A DNA stretch of 64,000 bases from Actinostola sp. cb2023 (lineage: Eukaryota > Cnidaria > Anthozoa > Actiniaria > Actinostolidae). Positions within the stretch are counted from its first letter, which is position 1. Every line of letters starts with the position of its first letter. The notes beneath the pieces are model-generated. The model was not told where the DNA came from. It saw nothing but the letters and a program-made list of their open reading frames with translations, and searched no databases. The stretch covers positions 1-64,000 of the forward strand of contig JAUJYZ010001413.1 in assembly GCA_033675265.1 (NCBI GenBank). The letters are read 5' to 3'. This document shows positions 43,168 to 62,438 of the stretch, piece by piece. A program made the position numbers and the translations under genes.

Positions 43168-43347
43168 AGTTCCCTGCGCCATCTTGAAAGGTAACCGTGC
43201 CTTTGCATCGAAACGAGACCAACGGTGACCTTGCAATGATAGAGACGTGAATAAAGGTGTTAAAAGGGTCTCTATCATTGCAAGGTCACCGTTGGTCTCG
43301 TTTCGATGCAAAGGCACGGCTACCTTTCAAGATGGCGCAGGGAATTA
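43168..43347. mobile_element. Near-perfect 180-bp foldback
   Basis: About 80-bp arms (GCGCCATCTTGAAAGGTA ... TCTATCATTGCAAGG) pair with hardly a mismatch around a spacer of about 20 bp, the least diverged foldback in the window. Confidence 0.8.
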
Positions 43348-43514
43348 CTTTGAAGGGGTCTACTAGTCAATTGAATTAACGCAGAAAAACATGGAAATAA
43401 ATTTCCAAGTAAACTGGATATTAACCTGGTATTTATCGTGTGAACGTAAACATTTATTCAGTAATAACTCTGATCGAAGTCAGGTAAAAAAACACTGTTA
43501 CTGCTACAAAAAAT

Positions 43515-43770
43515 ATACAGCTATTTCAAAAAAGGTTGGTGAAGGTTTTGTTGCGGCGATGTGTATGGAGTCAGCGAAAGGTCACAACAATGTGAACTCT
43601 GGGAATTTTCCCAAACTTTATCTTCGCAATATGAAGCCGGCATATTTTCTTCTGTATGTGCATGCTGACATTGTTTACATATGATCCACAATACATTTCG
43701 GGCTTGGTATGCAAGATGCAAGATGCAACAAAACTGGCACCAACCTTTTTTGAAATAGCTGTATACCCAT
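43515..43770. mobile_element. Inverted-repeat element, family T (ATACAGCTATTTCAAAAAAG ends)
   Basis: ATACAGCTATTTCAAAAAAGGTTGG is mirrored at about 43745-43770. Ends are shared with 44203-44845 and, diverged, 54697-54990. Short frames inside are not genes. Confidence 0.75.
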
Positions 43771-43883
43771 GTAGAATCGTAGGATGTTTCGAGTTGTATG
43801 GAAAAATACACATGAGTTATAGAATGTTTTGGGAATGAAAGCGAGTGTTCCGTTTGTGCTTCCGTCGTGTCAGTTCTCAATAG

Positions 43884-44076
43884 ATTCGTTTTCGTATGAG
43901 TGGGAAACCTACGGCACGGAGTTACCGTCACGGTACGGAATCGAAGACATTCTATTCAACCAATCACAGCGCACAAAATCATTGCTCAACCAATCAGAAT
44001 GCTTAGACACGGCACGGTCACCGCACGGCATGAACCGTGCCGTAACTACTTCCCACTCATACGAAAACCACTCTAG
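43884..44076. mobile_element. Inverted-repeat element, family B
   Basis: TTCGTTTTCGTATGAGTGGG at the left and the inverse at the right, with CCAATCACAGCGC and CCAATCAGAATGC inside. Confidence 0.8.
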
Positions 44077-44202
44077 ATCATAACGTCTTTCCGATTCTGA
44101 TTCCGAATCCACTTCTTGCTACCTTGACCACTACGCACTAGCCATATCATAGATACAATTCCTAAATTTAGATTATTATATTTTTTAGCTTTTGATTACA
44201 TA

Positions 44203-44845
44203 TACTGTATACAGCTATTTAAAAAAACGTTGAATACTGCATACTGAATAGTGCATTCCAAGACCAAAGGGCATTGAGGGCCTCGTTATTTTGAAATAAA
44301 AAGCAAATATAGCTAATTGCACAATCGTTGTCGGGTTGAAAATCATAAATCACAGAAGTTGAGACCGCAAGGTTGGATGCATGGGAAATCGGTTCATGAA
44401 CCACATTACATACAGATATATTCAATGTTCTCTTAGTTTTTGAAGGTATATGAGCTATTTAACTAAGATCCTACAAGTCTGGATAAAAAGGTCGATGATT
44501 TGACGGTGTTATTTGAGGGTTTCAATTTCCCAGAATTCCTTTTGGTCATAGCTTTCATGATTTTCAACCCGACAACGATTATGCTATATACAGCGATTTG
44601 TTCGCCATATAATAATAATACACTTTATTTAAAGAGAGGGTGACTAGAGTATATATATATATGGAGCTAGTATATTGTTTCTGCCGGATGGAATACACAC
44701 ACACACAAAAAAAATAAATATTATTTATATTACTTTAGACAATATTACACGAGTCCCAAAATGCATTTCGGTCTTGGAATACACTATTTAGAATGCAGTA
44801 TTCAGTATCAACGTTTTTTGAAATAGCTGTATACTGTAACTAAAT
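44203..44845. mobile_element. Family T element with a nested inverted repeat
   Basis: Outer arms (GTATACAGCTATTT, CGTTGAATACTGCATACTGA) close at 44845. An inner inverted pair (CAATCGTTGTCGGGTTGAAA ... inverse) lies at about 44320-44580, next to a microsatellite-rich stretch with (AC)n and poly-A. The layering suggests one element inside another. Confidence 0.7.
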
Positions 44846-45037
44846 AAGTGCTAAATAAAGAACTTGAACTAGAACTTGGACTGTATTTCAGTGAAATTTC
44901 GCAGCCATTTTTAGTCTCGCTCCACTCCCTGCGGTCCCTTCGTAGCGAGATTAAAAATGGCTGCGAAGGAGACTAAGTTCGTACAGCATTTTAACATTTT
45001 CTATTTGATTCCCTACGATATTTTACCATTAGTACAT

Positions 45038-51830
<6,793 letters not shown>

Positions 51831-51969
51831 GAATTTTATAAGCACACTATCAGTCGCGAACCTTTATTACTAAATTTATTTGTAGATACAAATGTACAGT
51901 GTATACTGTATATTTGTAGTACTTAAACAATGCATTTCCAATGACGAACTGAGTTCAAATTTATAGGTG

Positions 51970-52945
51970 CGATACTCCAGTTTTGAGTTGTTTAGCACTA
52001 TACCGCTGTACAACTTGACAAAAGACGCATGTAAGAATGCAGGGTTAGCAGTCAGTGTAAATTATTCACAAATACTAACAAGAACACTAACAAAATAATG
52101 TTGTTGATAGTGGACAATAGAACACCTCCAGTCAGATTGAGAGTTATAAAACAATGTTTCTATTGTCCAATGTCAACAACTTTATTTTGTTTGTGCTCTC
52201 ATTGATATTTGTGAATAAGTTTACATGTATATGTACACTGACTGGCTAACCCTGCATAACATATATATATGCCTCTTCTGTCTGAATTTACAGCGGCTTC
52301 CACAAACTCAAAAGGGGACTATGTAGCTATTGTGTACATCATGTTTTTTTTATGTTTTTTTATTTTTATTTTTCATGTTATTATTATCATTATTTTTATT
52401 TTATGTACACAGAGCCCCAATGAAATTCAGCATCGCTGACGTATAAATGCTGTCTGTATTATTATTGTATTATTATTATTATTACTGCGGTTCTCAGTAT
52501 TATGTGAACTCAGACATTCAAACAATCAGCTGGAACATAATTATGGTTTTTCGCTTCTGTCAATCAAATTCAAAACTCAAACAAATTCAAAACTAAATAC
52601 ATTATTCGACCAAATGATCCATAATTTAGCTCAAAATCATATTTGGATTCCATTTGGTGGATCTTCTGACTTTTATTTTTAAGTTTTCTGATTTTTTATG
52701 TTGATTGACAGAAGCGAAAAACAATAATACCGACTGAGAATCGCAGTAATGCAAGAAAGTTCAGAAAAGTGTACATTGTACATGCACAAATATCAACAAG
52801 AACACGAAAATATGTTGACATGAAACAATAGAAACATTTTTGAATTGCACGGACTGGTTTCTGAATTGAGGCTAAGCCAGGCTGTACAAATGCGTCTTTT
52901 GTCAAGGATGGCGGTCATCTCTAAACAACGCGAAACTGGAGTATT
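51970..52945. mobile_element. Nested set of inverted repeats upstream of the NUDT9-like gene
   Basis: The outer pair (ATACTCCAGTTTTGAGTTGT / ACAACGCGAAACTGGAGTAT) encloses an inner foldback at 52037-52258 (GCAGGGTTAGC mirrored) and another at 52484-52750 (TTACTGCGGTTCTCAGT mirrored, with TTTTCGCTTCTGTCAATC). No gene. Confidence 0.65.
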
Positions 52946-53152
52946 AGTTCCTTTTCTTAACATAAAGAAATATTTGTCTTTAATCTACAAGAATCGTCTG
53001 CAATGTTGGTTAAACTAGAATATTTTATTGAACCTGTTTGCATTGATCCTCATTGAAACTGAGGAACTAATAAAATAGTTTTTTACAAGTTTATCACATC
53101 AGTTTGAGGGTTAAACATGAAACCACACAATAAAAGGGTCTGTGTGCAAGGT

Positions 53153-53690
53153 AGTCTCCCTCGCAGCCGTGCTAAGTGTCGTCACGCAACGCTCTCTCCC
53201 CTCAGACACGGCTGCTTACCCAAGCTAAACATTCCGTTCCAATTGTAAGTGTTTAGCCAATCATATCAAGTTATTCGATATTCATGTTCACTGGTTGTCA
53301 ACAACTCGACACTCCCATGCTCATGTTTCGTTGTTTATTTACCTAAGAACATTGCAAAGTTAGGAAATGAATTCACATACACGATTTACTAGTCTTCCTG
53401 GCAGCCGTGTTTAGTGTATTGGTTTAGTGTATTGCCCAGTTAAACTCTTTGATACTCGTTCATATGAAATTATTTCGCTGCAAGGCAAAACGCTTCGTCA
53501 ATGGACGTCATCTTGTTTGTCACTGGTCTTTGGTATGTTCGGTATGGCGCGAACCTTGGCCTGTTTTCGGGCAAAGAGCTCTGATTGGCTAATTCTGTGG
53601 AACGGAATGTTTAGCTTGGGTAAGCAGCCGTGTCTGAGGGGAGAGAGCGTTGCGTGACGACACTTAGCACGGCTGCGAGGGAGACTATGT
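53153..53690. mobile_element. 540-bp foldback with arms of about 110 bp (AGTCTCCCTCGCAGCCGTGC)
   Basis: TAGTCTCCCTCGCAGCCGTG ... CTAAACATTCCGTTCC is closely mirrored at 53590-53690. It shares the GAGGGAGACTA word with material at 8154, 8437 and 11117. The frame at 53427-53657 lies across loop and arm and is not supported. Confidence 0.82.
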
Positions 53691-53699
53691 GCAAGGCAG

Positions 53700-54690
53700 C
53701 TCTCACCTTCTGCATTTAAATCTCAACTAATATTTAAACCTACCTGTTTAGACTAGCTTTAATTGTAAACTAAATAATGATATTATGTTATTTATTTCCA
53801 ATGTATCTTATTTAAATATTATTACATATAATAATAAATATTTATTTCTATTTATTTCTAATAATTAATAATAATAATAATTAATAATAATAATATTAAT
53901 AATAATTTATTTATTAAAGAACGCATATCACTAGCTCTCATTTGCTTTTTACAATAATTAAAAATAAAACAAAATAAACTCTTAATTAAATACAACTAGA
54001 CGCTCTTCTAGCGTGAAGTCGGGCTTCTAAATGAAATGTAACCTATTTGAACTAAATATAGATATTTTATAGTGCGATTAAAACAGTGTTTGGTTGCTTG
54101 TCGTTGCGTGACTTGAGCTCAATAGAACTTGCTTTCCTTGCAATTTCAGTACTGCGATTTCACAAACTCAGTGAATCATGAATGACAATGACATAGTTTA
54201 TTTGTTACCATAAATATATCCATACAAATACAAATACCGTATACATAAACTAGACATCGCAGAGTGATTAAACAATGTTTGGATGAAGTGTAAATATGGG
54301 TTTTAATACCTCGACGGTTATCGGTCGGCTGAAAACCTTACAACTGTTCTCTTCACCGCCGGCTGCGTGTATCAACTCACTTCGTTCTAAGTTCTGAAGA
54401 TCTCTAAACCCTTTGCAGTACTAGTACTGGATTGATAAATCCATATCTCTATGAATTATTGTGGTTATTTTGAAAACAAGATGACATAAACTTCCTCCAA
54501 CAAGGTTTGTGAATTGAGACTCGACCAGTCTCGTATTGATAAATCATGTTGTTAGAGCCTTCGGTGATTATCTTAGCGGCCGGCACAGGGCGCATGCGCT
54601 GTAGAACCCAATTAGTGATTTGAGGTCAACGAAGTCGACGACGACGAACGCTTCTCATTTTTAGAGTCGGGTCTTCCACAGGAAGCCTGA
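53700..54690. other. No gene recognised
   Basis: AT-rich low-complexity DNA (53800-53960), then unique-looking sequence. 54000-54040 carries AGACGCTCTTCTAGCGTGAA, a relative of the GACGCTCAATGAGCGT words seen at 8070 and 26280. Confidence 0.45.
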
Positions 54691-54696
54691 CTAATT

Positions 54697-54990
54697 ATAT
54701 ACACCTATTTCAAATAACGTTGTCGCGTTCAAAGCAACAAGCGTCAAGCCAAGACCGAAGTGCATGCATTTGCTGTTGGCAAATTATTTAAATCAGACCT
54801 ATTTTCTATGGAGCGAAGTGTGATATGCAAACAATCACGTGGAAATGTTCACATTTTGTATAAATTAGTCCTTACAGAAACAATTGTGATTTAAATAATT
54901 GCCAACACAAAACCAGCATTCACTTCGGTCTTGGCTTGACGCTTGTTGCTTTGAACGCAACAACGTTATTTGAAATAGGTGTATACATAC
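54697..54990. mobile_element. Inverted-repeat element related to family T (ATACACCTATTTCAAATAAC ends)
   Basis: ATACACCTATTTCAAATAAC and GCAACAAGCGTCAAGCCAAG are mirrored closely at the right, over about 90 bp per arm. Confidence 0.82.
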
Positions 54991-55002
54991 AGTATATGCA
55001 AA

Positions 55003-55250
55003 AATTCTGGCCGCTATGAAATATCAATATATATATCAATATATCAGGTGCATTATGGGTAATTAAATAATCGAAAATTCCCCTTAAAGCGGGTTAACGC
55101 CAGCAAAGTTGGTAGAAATATTTAGTATAATGTTTGTTGTTATTTTGCTTCATATTTTGTTAGGAAACTCAAACTAGTATTATTTAATTATCCACAATGC
55201 ACCTGATATATTGATATTTCGTGGCGGCCAGAATTTTTGCAAATGACTGT
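55003..55250. mobile_element. Inverted-repeat element, family V (second copy)
   Basis: Same ends and centre as 49425-49708 (AAAAATTCTGGCCGC, GGTGCATTATGGGTAATTAA, AAAGCGGGTTAACGCC), with the centre in the opposite orientation. It starts about 15 bp after the previous element. Confidence 0.82.
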
Positions 55251-55259
55251 ACCAGTAAA

Positions 55260-56960
55260 TCAAATATTATATTATATACATGTACATGTTCATGAAGGAA
55301 GTATAAAGTGCAGTAGAGTGGTTATCACCTTCAAGTGGTTAAACATGAGCCCCATTATTGTTCAAAGTAAAATAACGGCTTTACCTTTTTAACTTTTGCT
55401 CAGCATGCAAACTGACTCTCAGGGTAGGGGAGGGGATTAGGATGAGATGGAGGATGAGAGGAAAAGGAAGAAGAATTACTAATTGGAAAATTCTGAAAAC
55501 TATTATTGTATTATCTATATGGATATCATGCATACCGAGCATGGATGAGCATAGATGAATTCAGCCTTTTGTGATGAAAACAAAAAACAAAAATTCATCT
55601 TATGATATACTAAACAAATGCTACAAAGGATAATTTATTTGTCGTTCAGGTTTATTTTTATAATTTTTGGAAGTGCAATTCCTTCAAGAACAACGTAAGT
55701 GATCTCTGATCAAAATCTAGATTCTCCTCGAGATTCTTTGAATTTCAGTGGAGAATTTGGGTTTTGATCACAAGTCACTTTAATACTCCGTTCTTGCAGG
55801 GAGCCCTTCAATTGGTGTTGTCAATTAAAACGAATAATTCTTCAAAGACCGAAGAAACTTGCATGGAAATCGAGGGAGTTAAGCTTATATATGAAAGCTA
55901 GACACACAGCTCTTTTAAAATAGCGGTTACATTAATTAAACTGAGAAGCGAGGATATCCAGATAGAGAGAGCAATGATTAGCTGTAACTAAAAGTGAAAG
56001 TGAAATAAGCCTACATAGCATTTAAACGACAACTCTCATTCTCCTATTACACTTACAAGTTACAGCTTGCTATAGCTATAAGCTAATTCTCGTCTGGTCG
56101 TCTAGATGTGCGAACTTGTAACAACGTGAGAATTGTGTAAATGGTCGCCAACACTTGAGCTTAAGTTATGTTGTACTAAACTGGCTTCTAAATATACGCT
56201 TTGTATATAAAGATTGTCATCTTTCGAACAACTAAAGTTATGACATGTAACTTTGTGAAATGTATTACCCGGGGAGCTTATCGTTGTATAATATATTGAC
56301 ACTGACAGGTATAAAGCTTCTGTCTAGCAAATACAATGCAATGTACCGACCTTTATGTGTTCCTGCTGCTAGAGAAACGACAAAAATCCTAATGCCAATG
56401 AATTTACTGCAATACTTCAACAACATCAATGATTACATCGACTTGCCCAAACACGAAATCAACAAAAGCGAAATGAATTCATTTCAACCATGACGTCATG
56501 ACTTAAAACAGAACGATCAATCATGCATTGTGGACACGTACGTCGAGAGATTTCGGTTGCATTTGGTGTGATTACGTTCGTAGGAATTCGCGGCACTTTT
56601 TAGCTGCAATATTTGCAGCAGATTTGATAGAGTGCAGCAAAATATATCTGCAGGCAATCTACATTTCTTCATACCCAGACCCCAGAACGACACATCGACA
56701 CACAGGAAGCCCAACCAATTATTTTACTAGGTCAACTCGTGGATTACGGCGCCCGGCAGTTACGGTAGATATACGGAAAATTTGACTTCAACTTCCGCTT
56801 TTGGATTAACACTCTATGTAATTATATTTTTACTAAGTACAAACTATTAAAAACAAAGTAAATGTCTGCTCAAAGCTGTTTTTGCGTTGTACACATTCTC
56901 GTACCCAGAGCCCACTCCTCATTTGGTTTGTCGTTGGCTCTGGGAAACCCTGTTGCTCGG
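55260..56960. other. No gene recognised
   Basis: Contains a weak inverted repeat near 55670-55800 (AGAACAACGTAAGTGA) and a family D-like end at 56702 (CACAGGAAGCCCAACCAAT). Short frames at 56102-56302, 56260-56493 and 56517-56785 show no recognised motif. Confidence 0.4.
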
Positions 56961-56965
56961 GGTGG

Positions 56966-58131
56966 AGGCTAAAAGGGTGCCTCAAAATTAAAGGACCTTA
57001 TTAAATATTCATTCCCATGACGTCAGTCGACGATCTCCGACGGGAATTTCGAGAACTGCATGATATTGAGCCAGGGACGTTAATGTTTTGGTAATAATAA
57101 TGCGGGAAAGAACGGGAATATTTTAAATTTTAAAATAACTAAATCCCTGTACTCATGGATTCGATATCACTTCTTGAAAAATTTAACAATTTTGTTGCAA
57201 TAGACAACTCACTAGTTTGGCTATGCTAAAGATATAGAAGAAACATATCAAGCTGTAATACAGTTCGAAACCATCACAACGACTCGATTGTCTTCCTTTT
57301 ATAGCAAATATTTTGGTAAGAAATATTACAGGCGCGTTCAGCTTTAAGCGCGCGACCGAAAAGCGGTGTTGAAGAACATCATTAAGTTATGCGCAGATAC
57401 TGAATGAGCTCGTCCCGGCCTGTATTAATTTGTATCCCTGGTGAGGTATACTTGAATCGGCTGTCAGTGTTCTGCAGGTGACTTGCAAGATCGGTTTTGG
57501 CGTGAAATTGCAGTAAGACGTAAAAGTTACTTTTAGCTTCAGTGTGCCGACTGCCACATTTATTCGTTTCTCTCAGGATGTCATCGTATGATTTTTATTT
57601 ACACCCGAGAAAAATCGAAATGAAATGTTCTTTGTAATTGCCAAGTTGAGAAATTGACACAAAAACAATACCGCGCGCTGTCTAGACGGTGTACGAGCAG
57701 GGTCTTTGAAGAGTTTCATTTCAAAAATCCCTTTCGAAGGCAATTGTTTGGGAACTTTTTTGAGGAAAAGTTTTTTTTTTCTTGTGTAGACATGGATAGT
57801 ATATAGTTTACCGGAGAGGCATCAATACGATTAAAATGAGGCCAGCGTTAGGTTGTGACACTATACGTGATTCTGAACAGTGATAACAAATATTCTCCGA
57901 TAAAAATTAACATACAGTGATAATCGATGATACTCATCACTCCATCATAATAAATAAAACCAACTTTCAGTACACTCAGAGCCAGCGATTGTGCAATTTG
58001 ATTTCACCATGTATTCCGCCATATTGAATTTGATTCTTCGGAAAATGAGCTCGGGGAATTGTCGTACATTATCCGTGACGTCGTGGAACTGAATATATAA
58101 TGAGGTCCTTTTGAGGCATCCCTTTTAGCCT
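56966..58131. mobile_element. 1.17-kb element with AGGCTAAAAGGGTGCCTCAA ends
   Basis: AGGCTAAAAGGGTGCCTCAA ... AAGGACCTTATTAAATATTC is mirrored by TATATAATGAGGTCCTTTTG ... CCCTTTTAGCCT. The interior has no transposase frame. Confidence 0.65.
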
Positions 58132-58139
58132 CGTTGCGG

Positions 58140-59330
58140 TGCTCGGTCGTCAAATTTTGACGACCAAGTCGTCAGAGCGCATGCTCATACTAAAGACCGC
58201 TGAGAGCGGGTACTGTGGAAGAGTCTACTGGCTACGTGTTTTTACGTTGGTTTGAATATTCAAACATTATAAAATAATTTAGATATAACGCGCGCTCTCA
58301 TTGGTCAAAACACCGTTTTAGATGAGAGTATATAAACACGCTACGTCATGACCTTGAACAACCTTGAAGCGATGCAGTGGATTTGATCGAGACCAAATAT
58401 TTGTTTTTCTGCTGTTAAACATGTTTTATTTAATAAACATATTTTCAACGAAAGCCATATAATTAGTTTTTCTTGTTTTCTCAAGTTCAAGTTCTATCTA
58501 GATGTGATTTTGCTGTTTTGAAACTGAAAACTTGCAAGAATTGAGTTTTAAATACACCAAAAACTGGCGACGAATCGTCCATTTTTGTCGACAAATAACA
58601 ATATAAACGAAGAGAACTAAATAATCTAACTGCTCAGTTTTCTCAATCACATACTAACCGTTCTATGAGTTCTATAGTTTGTCAAGTCAGTTCGTAACGA
58701 CTGAAAATACCAAGCAATGATAGCCGTATTTAATATAAACTTACTCACAAAACAGAGCGATTCTTGTAGCTACAATTACAAATTGACAAGCTGTTCGCCG
58801 GACAATATCTCTAGTAAAATATGTCAAAGAGAAAAAATATTGTCAAATGTCTCAAAAACGTCCATCGTGTATACATTCTTGTCGAGAAAAACGATGAAAA
58901 GATTTTGAAATACGACAAAAACTGTGAATATTTAGCTACCCTGACTTCGTGCTCATTCATCTAGTTGTCAAATATTTCGGCAAAAAGTTGGCGATTCGTC
59001 TTCATTAGCTCAGCTTTTCTTCGTTTTTCGTATTTACAGGATACACAAACTGATAAAGGAAGCCGTAAGAAGCATTCTTCTTTAATTTTCTGACAGAAAA
59101 TAGCATTCTTCAAAACGTTTTTCCTGTCAAAACACTTATTAAACGGCGATACGGCACAGATAAAAGTTGTCGAGTCGCTTGCCATTTTGATTTCTTTCGC
59201 GAGAGATTTGATTGGACGATGGGCGATTTCTGATGCTTTTCAGGAGAATTGCAAATTTGATCAGTAGAATCTCGCGTAAATAAACGGTTTTTTCAAAAAG
59301 AAATCATTGTAGTTATTTTATAAAAGAAAT
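58140..59330. other. No gene recognised
   Basis: Two short frames (58717-58908 +, 58961-59185 -) show no known motif. GCGCGCTCTCATTGGTCAAA at 58291 is a fragment of a common CCAAT-inverted element. Confidence 0.4.
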
Positions 59331-59334
59331 ATAA

Positions 59335-59512
59335 AACAGTTTTCCGTTTTATATACTCTGATCTAAAAACACTTGGGATGTTGGGAGAACACTTGAGAAG
59401 CTGGAAACCATGCACTCCGCTTCGCGTCGTGGTTTCCTACGCTTCTCTCGTGTTCTCCCAACATCCCGCGTGTTTAGATCAGAGTATATAAAACGGAAAA
59501 CTGTTTTATATT
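59335..59512. mobile_element. 178-bp foldback, nearly perfect
   Basis: TAAAACAGTTTTCCGTTTTA and TATACTCTGATCTAAAAACA are mirrored through GTTCTCCCAACATCCC to a short loop at CCGCTTCGCG. Confidence 0.82.
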
Positions 59513-59847
59513 TCTTAAATGTAACAAGTACACAAGTTTGTACATTTATCTTCGTGTAGCCGTTTAAAAGCCCTTCGACGTTCATCACTGGTTCTTCTCT
59601 GGATCATTGTTGCGATAAAGGCTGGACGATAAATACATGTTCTATGGACTCGCGGCTCGGTAAATATCCACCACTACTCACCTCCACTTCGAGGAATAAC
59701 TGTTCAATATACATATACCGAGACAGCCGGCATGTGGCCAATCAAAAACAAAATAACTTGAACTCTTTGCTAAAGCAGTTTTAGCCTTGTATAAAACGTA
59801 TTTTCCAGCCTATTGGTTTTTGGCGCTCAATATATTCTCTTAATAAA

Positions 59848-59854
59848 AAGGAAA

Positions 59855-59945
<91 letters not shown>

Positions 59946-59949
59946 GAAA

Positions 59950-59980
<31 letters not shown>

Positions 59981-59995
59981 AGAAAGAAGAAAGAA

Positions 59996-60039
<44 letters not shown>

Positions 60040-60130
60040 AAAGAAAGAAAGAAAGAAAAAGAAAGAAAGAAAGAAAAGAAAGAAAGAAAGAAAGAAAGAA
60101 AGAAAAAGAAAGAAAAAGAAAGAAAGAGAA
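59848..60130. repeat. (GAAA)n purine tract
   Basis: About 280 bp of AAAG repeat with irregular spacers; all-purine on the + strand. Lys/Glu/Arg frames and their Phe/Leu/Ser reverse are artefacts. Confidence 0.97.
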
Positions 60131-60220
60131 ATATAATATAATAACAAAATCGAATCTGAACTCGTCGATCCGTTTTAATCGGATCAGTAAGTAAAATTCA
60201 CCAGCTTCAAATAGGCGAAT

Positions 60221-61632
60221 GATGGCGTCATATATATATAACTACATGTACAATTAGTACCAGAATGCTTAGCCCATTTTCTTTTGTTACTTAGTACCAA
60301 TAAGCCCTTCCACGGTTTTTCGCCGCCATTTTGAATTGGGGCGAACTCGGCAAAATTAATAGAAATCTGGATCAATTTGACTTCCCGTAACTCCGCTCGA
60401 TTTCTTTGGATTTTCAAAAACTTGCCATTTTAGAAAATATGTTTTCTTTCTTTGTTATTTATGTCCTATAATATGATCGGTATTGGAAGGCTACAAATCG
60501 AGAAAAAAAAAATTTCAAAATAAAACGTCCGGCACGTGAATATGCATGCTCGAGGATCCAGCGGTTTTTGTCCGCGCTGCGAAGTCACCGGCCGAAACAA
60601 CCCGCTGGATAAATTACCTACTAGTACGAGTTCTGGGGCGTGATACGCTCTCAAGCGGATTTAGTATGGCTCGCATTTCAGACCCTAAAGAAATGTCAAA
60701 AATGAAGTGATAACTGAAGTCCAGATTGTTCATAATGATATATACGCTGAAAACTCTGTATTCCGTACTCGTGGTGCGTATTCTTTCAGTTGGCGGTACT
60801 TGTAGCTTCAAATCGTTTCTGGCCTCCCAATTCAAACAACACATTTACCAGCGCTAAGGATCGGATATCACTAGCAAAAATATCAAGCTTTTGCCATATC
60901 CTGTCGGTAGCTGTGCAAATACATATCATCCTTTTTTTTTTAACGATAATTAAACGCTTCGAGAACCATGAAGGTCCATGAACTGTTCTGGCTTTAGGAA
61001 ATCGATCCCGTGGAAAAACTAGAGTACGTGATCGATCGCATCACGCAAATGCATTTCTTTAAAACATCCGTCAACATGGACGCTATCTTTGAAAATTATG
61101 GTCGAGTTTTGATTGGCCCTCTTTTTTACCCTCAAAAAGAGGGCCAATCAAAATCAAGATTCGTATCACGCCACAGAACTCGTACTAGCAGGTAATTTAT
61201 CCAGCGGGTTGTTTCGGCCGGTGACTTCGGAGCGCGGACAAAAACCGCTGGATCCTCGAGCATGGTGAATATGCAAATTAGCTCGAAATTTTAAGATATA
61301 CATTCGTGAGAAGATTGACTCGAAAAAGGTAGTTAAAACACCTACATTGGTCTTTTAAAATTATTTTCCGGTCCGAGAACTGATTATATGCATGCCTGCT
61401 GATTATCGAAGTTTAAATTTTGAAAATCCAACAAAATCGAGCGGAGGTACGGCAAGTCAAAGTGATCCAGATTTCTATAAATGTGGCCAAGTTTGCCCCG
61501 ATTCAAAATGGCGGCGAAAAACCGTGAAAGGGTTTAATTTATTGTCTTACTCTTCTCATGAGGGAATAACCATCTGAAGAAGAAAGGAAATTTCCAAAGC
61601 ATTCTGGTACTTGTAGTCATATGACGCCATCA
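60221..61632. mobile_element. 1.4-kb inverted repeat with arms of about 400 bp
   Basis: Outer arms (GATGGCGTCATAT ... TAGTACCAGAATGCTT; TTTTCGCCGCCATTTTGAAT; TCGATTTCTTTGGATTTTC) are mirrored at 61390-61632. Inner arms (ATGCTCGAGGATCCAGCGGT ... CGAGTTCTGGGGCGTGATAC) are mirrored at 61150-61265. A 25-bp hairpin, TTTTGATTGGCCCTCTTTTT, lies near 61109-61155. No supported coding region. Confidence 0.8.
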
Positions 61633-61644
61633 TGAAAATCATTC

Positions 61645-62370
61645 TCTAGCCGATCAACTACTAGCCATAGTCGATCAACTACTAGCCATAGTCGATCAAC
61701 TACTAGCCATAGTCGATCAACTACTAGCCATAGCCGATCAACTACTAGCCATAGTCGATCAACTACTAGCCATAGCCGATCAACTACTAGCCATAGTCGA
61801 TCAACTACTAGCCATAGTCGATCAACTACTAGCCATAGTCGATCAACTACTAGCCATAGTCGATCAACTACTAGCCATAGTCGATCAACTACTAGCCATA
61901 GTCGATCAACTACTAGCCATAGCCGATCAACTACTAGCCATAGTCGATCAACTACTAGCCATAGCCGATCAACTACTAGCCATAGTCGATCAACTACTAG
62001 CCATAGTCGATCAACTACTAGCCATAGTCGATCAACTACTAGCCATAGTCGATCAACTACTAGCCATAGTCGATCAACTACTAGCCATAGTCGATCAACT
62101 ACTAGCCATAGTCGATCAACTACTAGCCATAGTCGATCAACTACTAGCCATAGTCGATCAACTACTAGCCATAGCCGATCAACTACTAGCCATAGCCGAT
62201 CAACTACTAGCCATAGTCGATCAACTACTAGCCATAGTCGATCAACTACTAGCCATAGTCGATCAATTACTAGCCATAGTCGATCAACTACTAGCCATAG
62301 TCGATCAACTACTAGCCATAGTCGATCAACTACTAGCCATAGCCGATCAACTACTAGCCATAGTCGATCA
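61645..62370. repeat. 21-bp satellite, about 34 copies
   Basis: Units are GATCAACTACTAGCCATAGT plus C, with only TAGTC/TAGCC variation and one ATTAC. It lies 68 bp beyond the stop of the ABCC4-like gene and could be part of its 3' transcript. Spacers are absent, so it is not a CRISPR array. Confidence 0.96.
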
Positions 62371-62384
62371 AATTAAACTTCAAC

Positions 62385-62425
62385 TCTTCTCGATGGAGTT
62401 TCGAAGAGAAACTCCATCGAGAAGA
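62385..62425 (-). other. 18-bp perfect hairpin next to the ABCC4-like stop codon
   Basis: TCTTCTCGATGGAGTTTC (62385-62402) pairs perfectly with 62408-62425 across a 5-base loop. It lies 14 bases downstream of the stop on the transcribed strand, so it would fold in the 3' UTR. It may be a tiny foldback insertion or an RNA element. Confidence 0.6.
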
Positions 62426-62438
62426 AAAGTACATGTAA

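Noticed and set aside
53427..53657. 76-residue plus-strand frame
   Set aside because: Spans the loop and right arm of the 540-bp foldback element.
61645..62370. Regular short repeat array that could suggest CRISPR
   Set aside because: Repeats are head-to-tail without unique spacers, in a eukaryotic genome.
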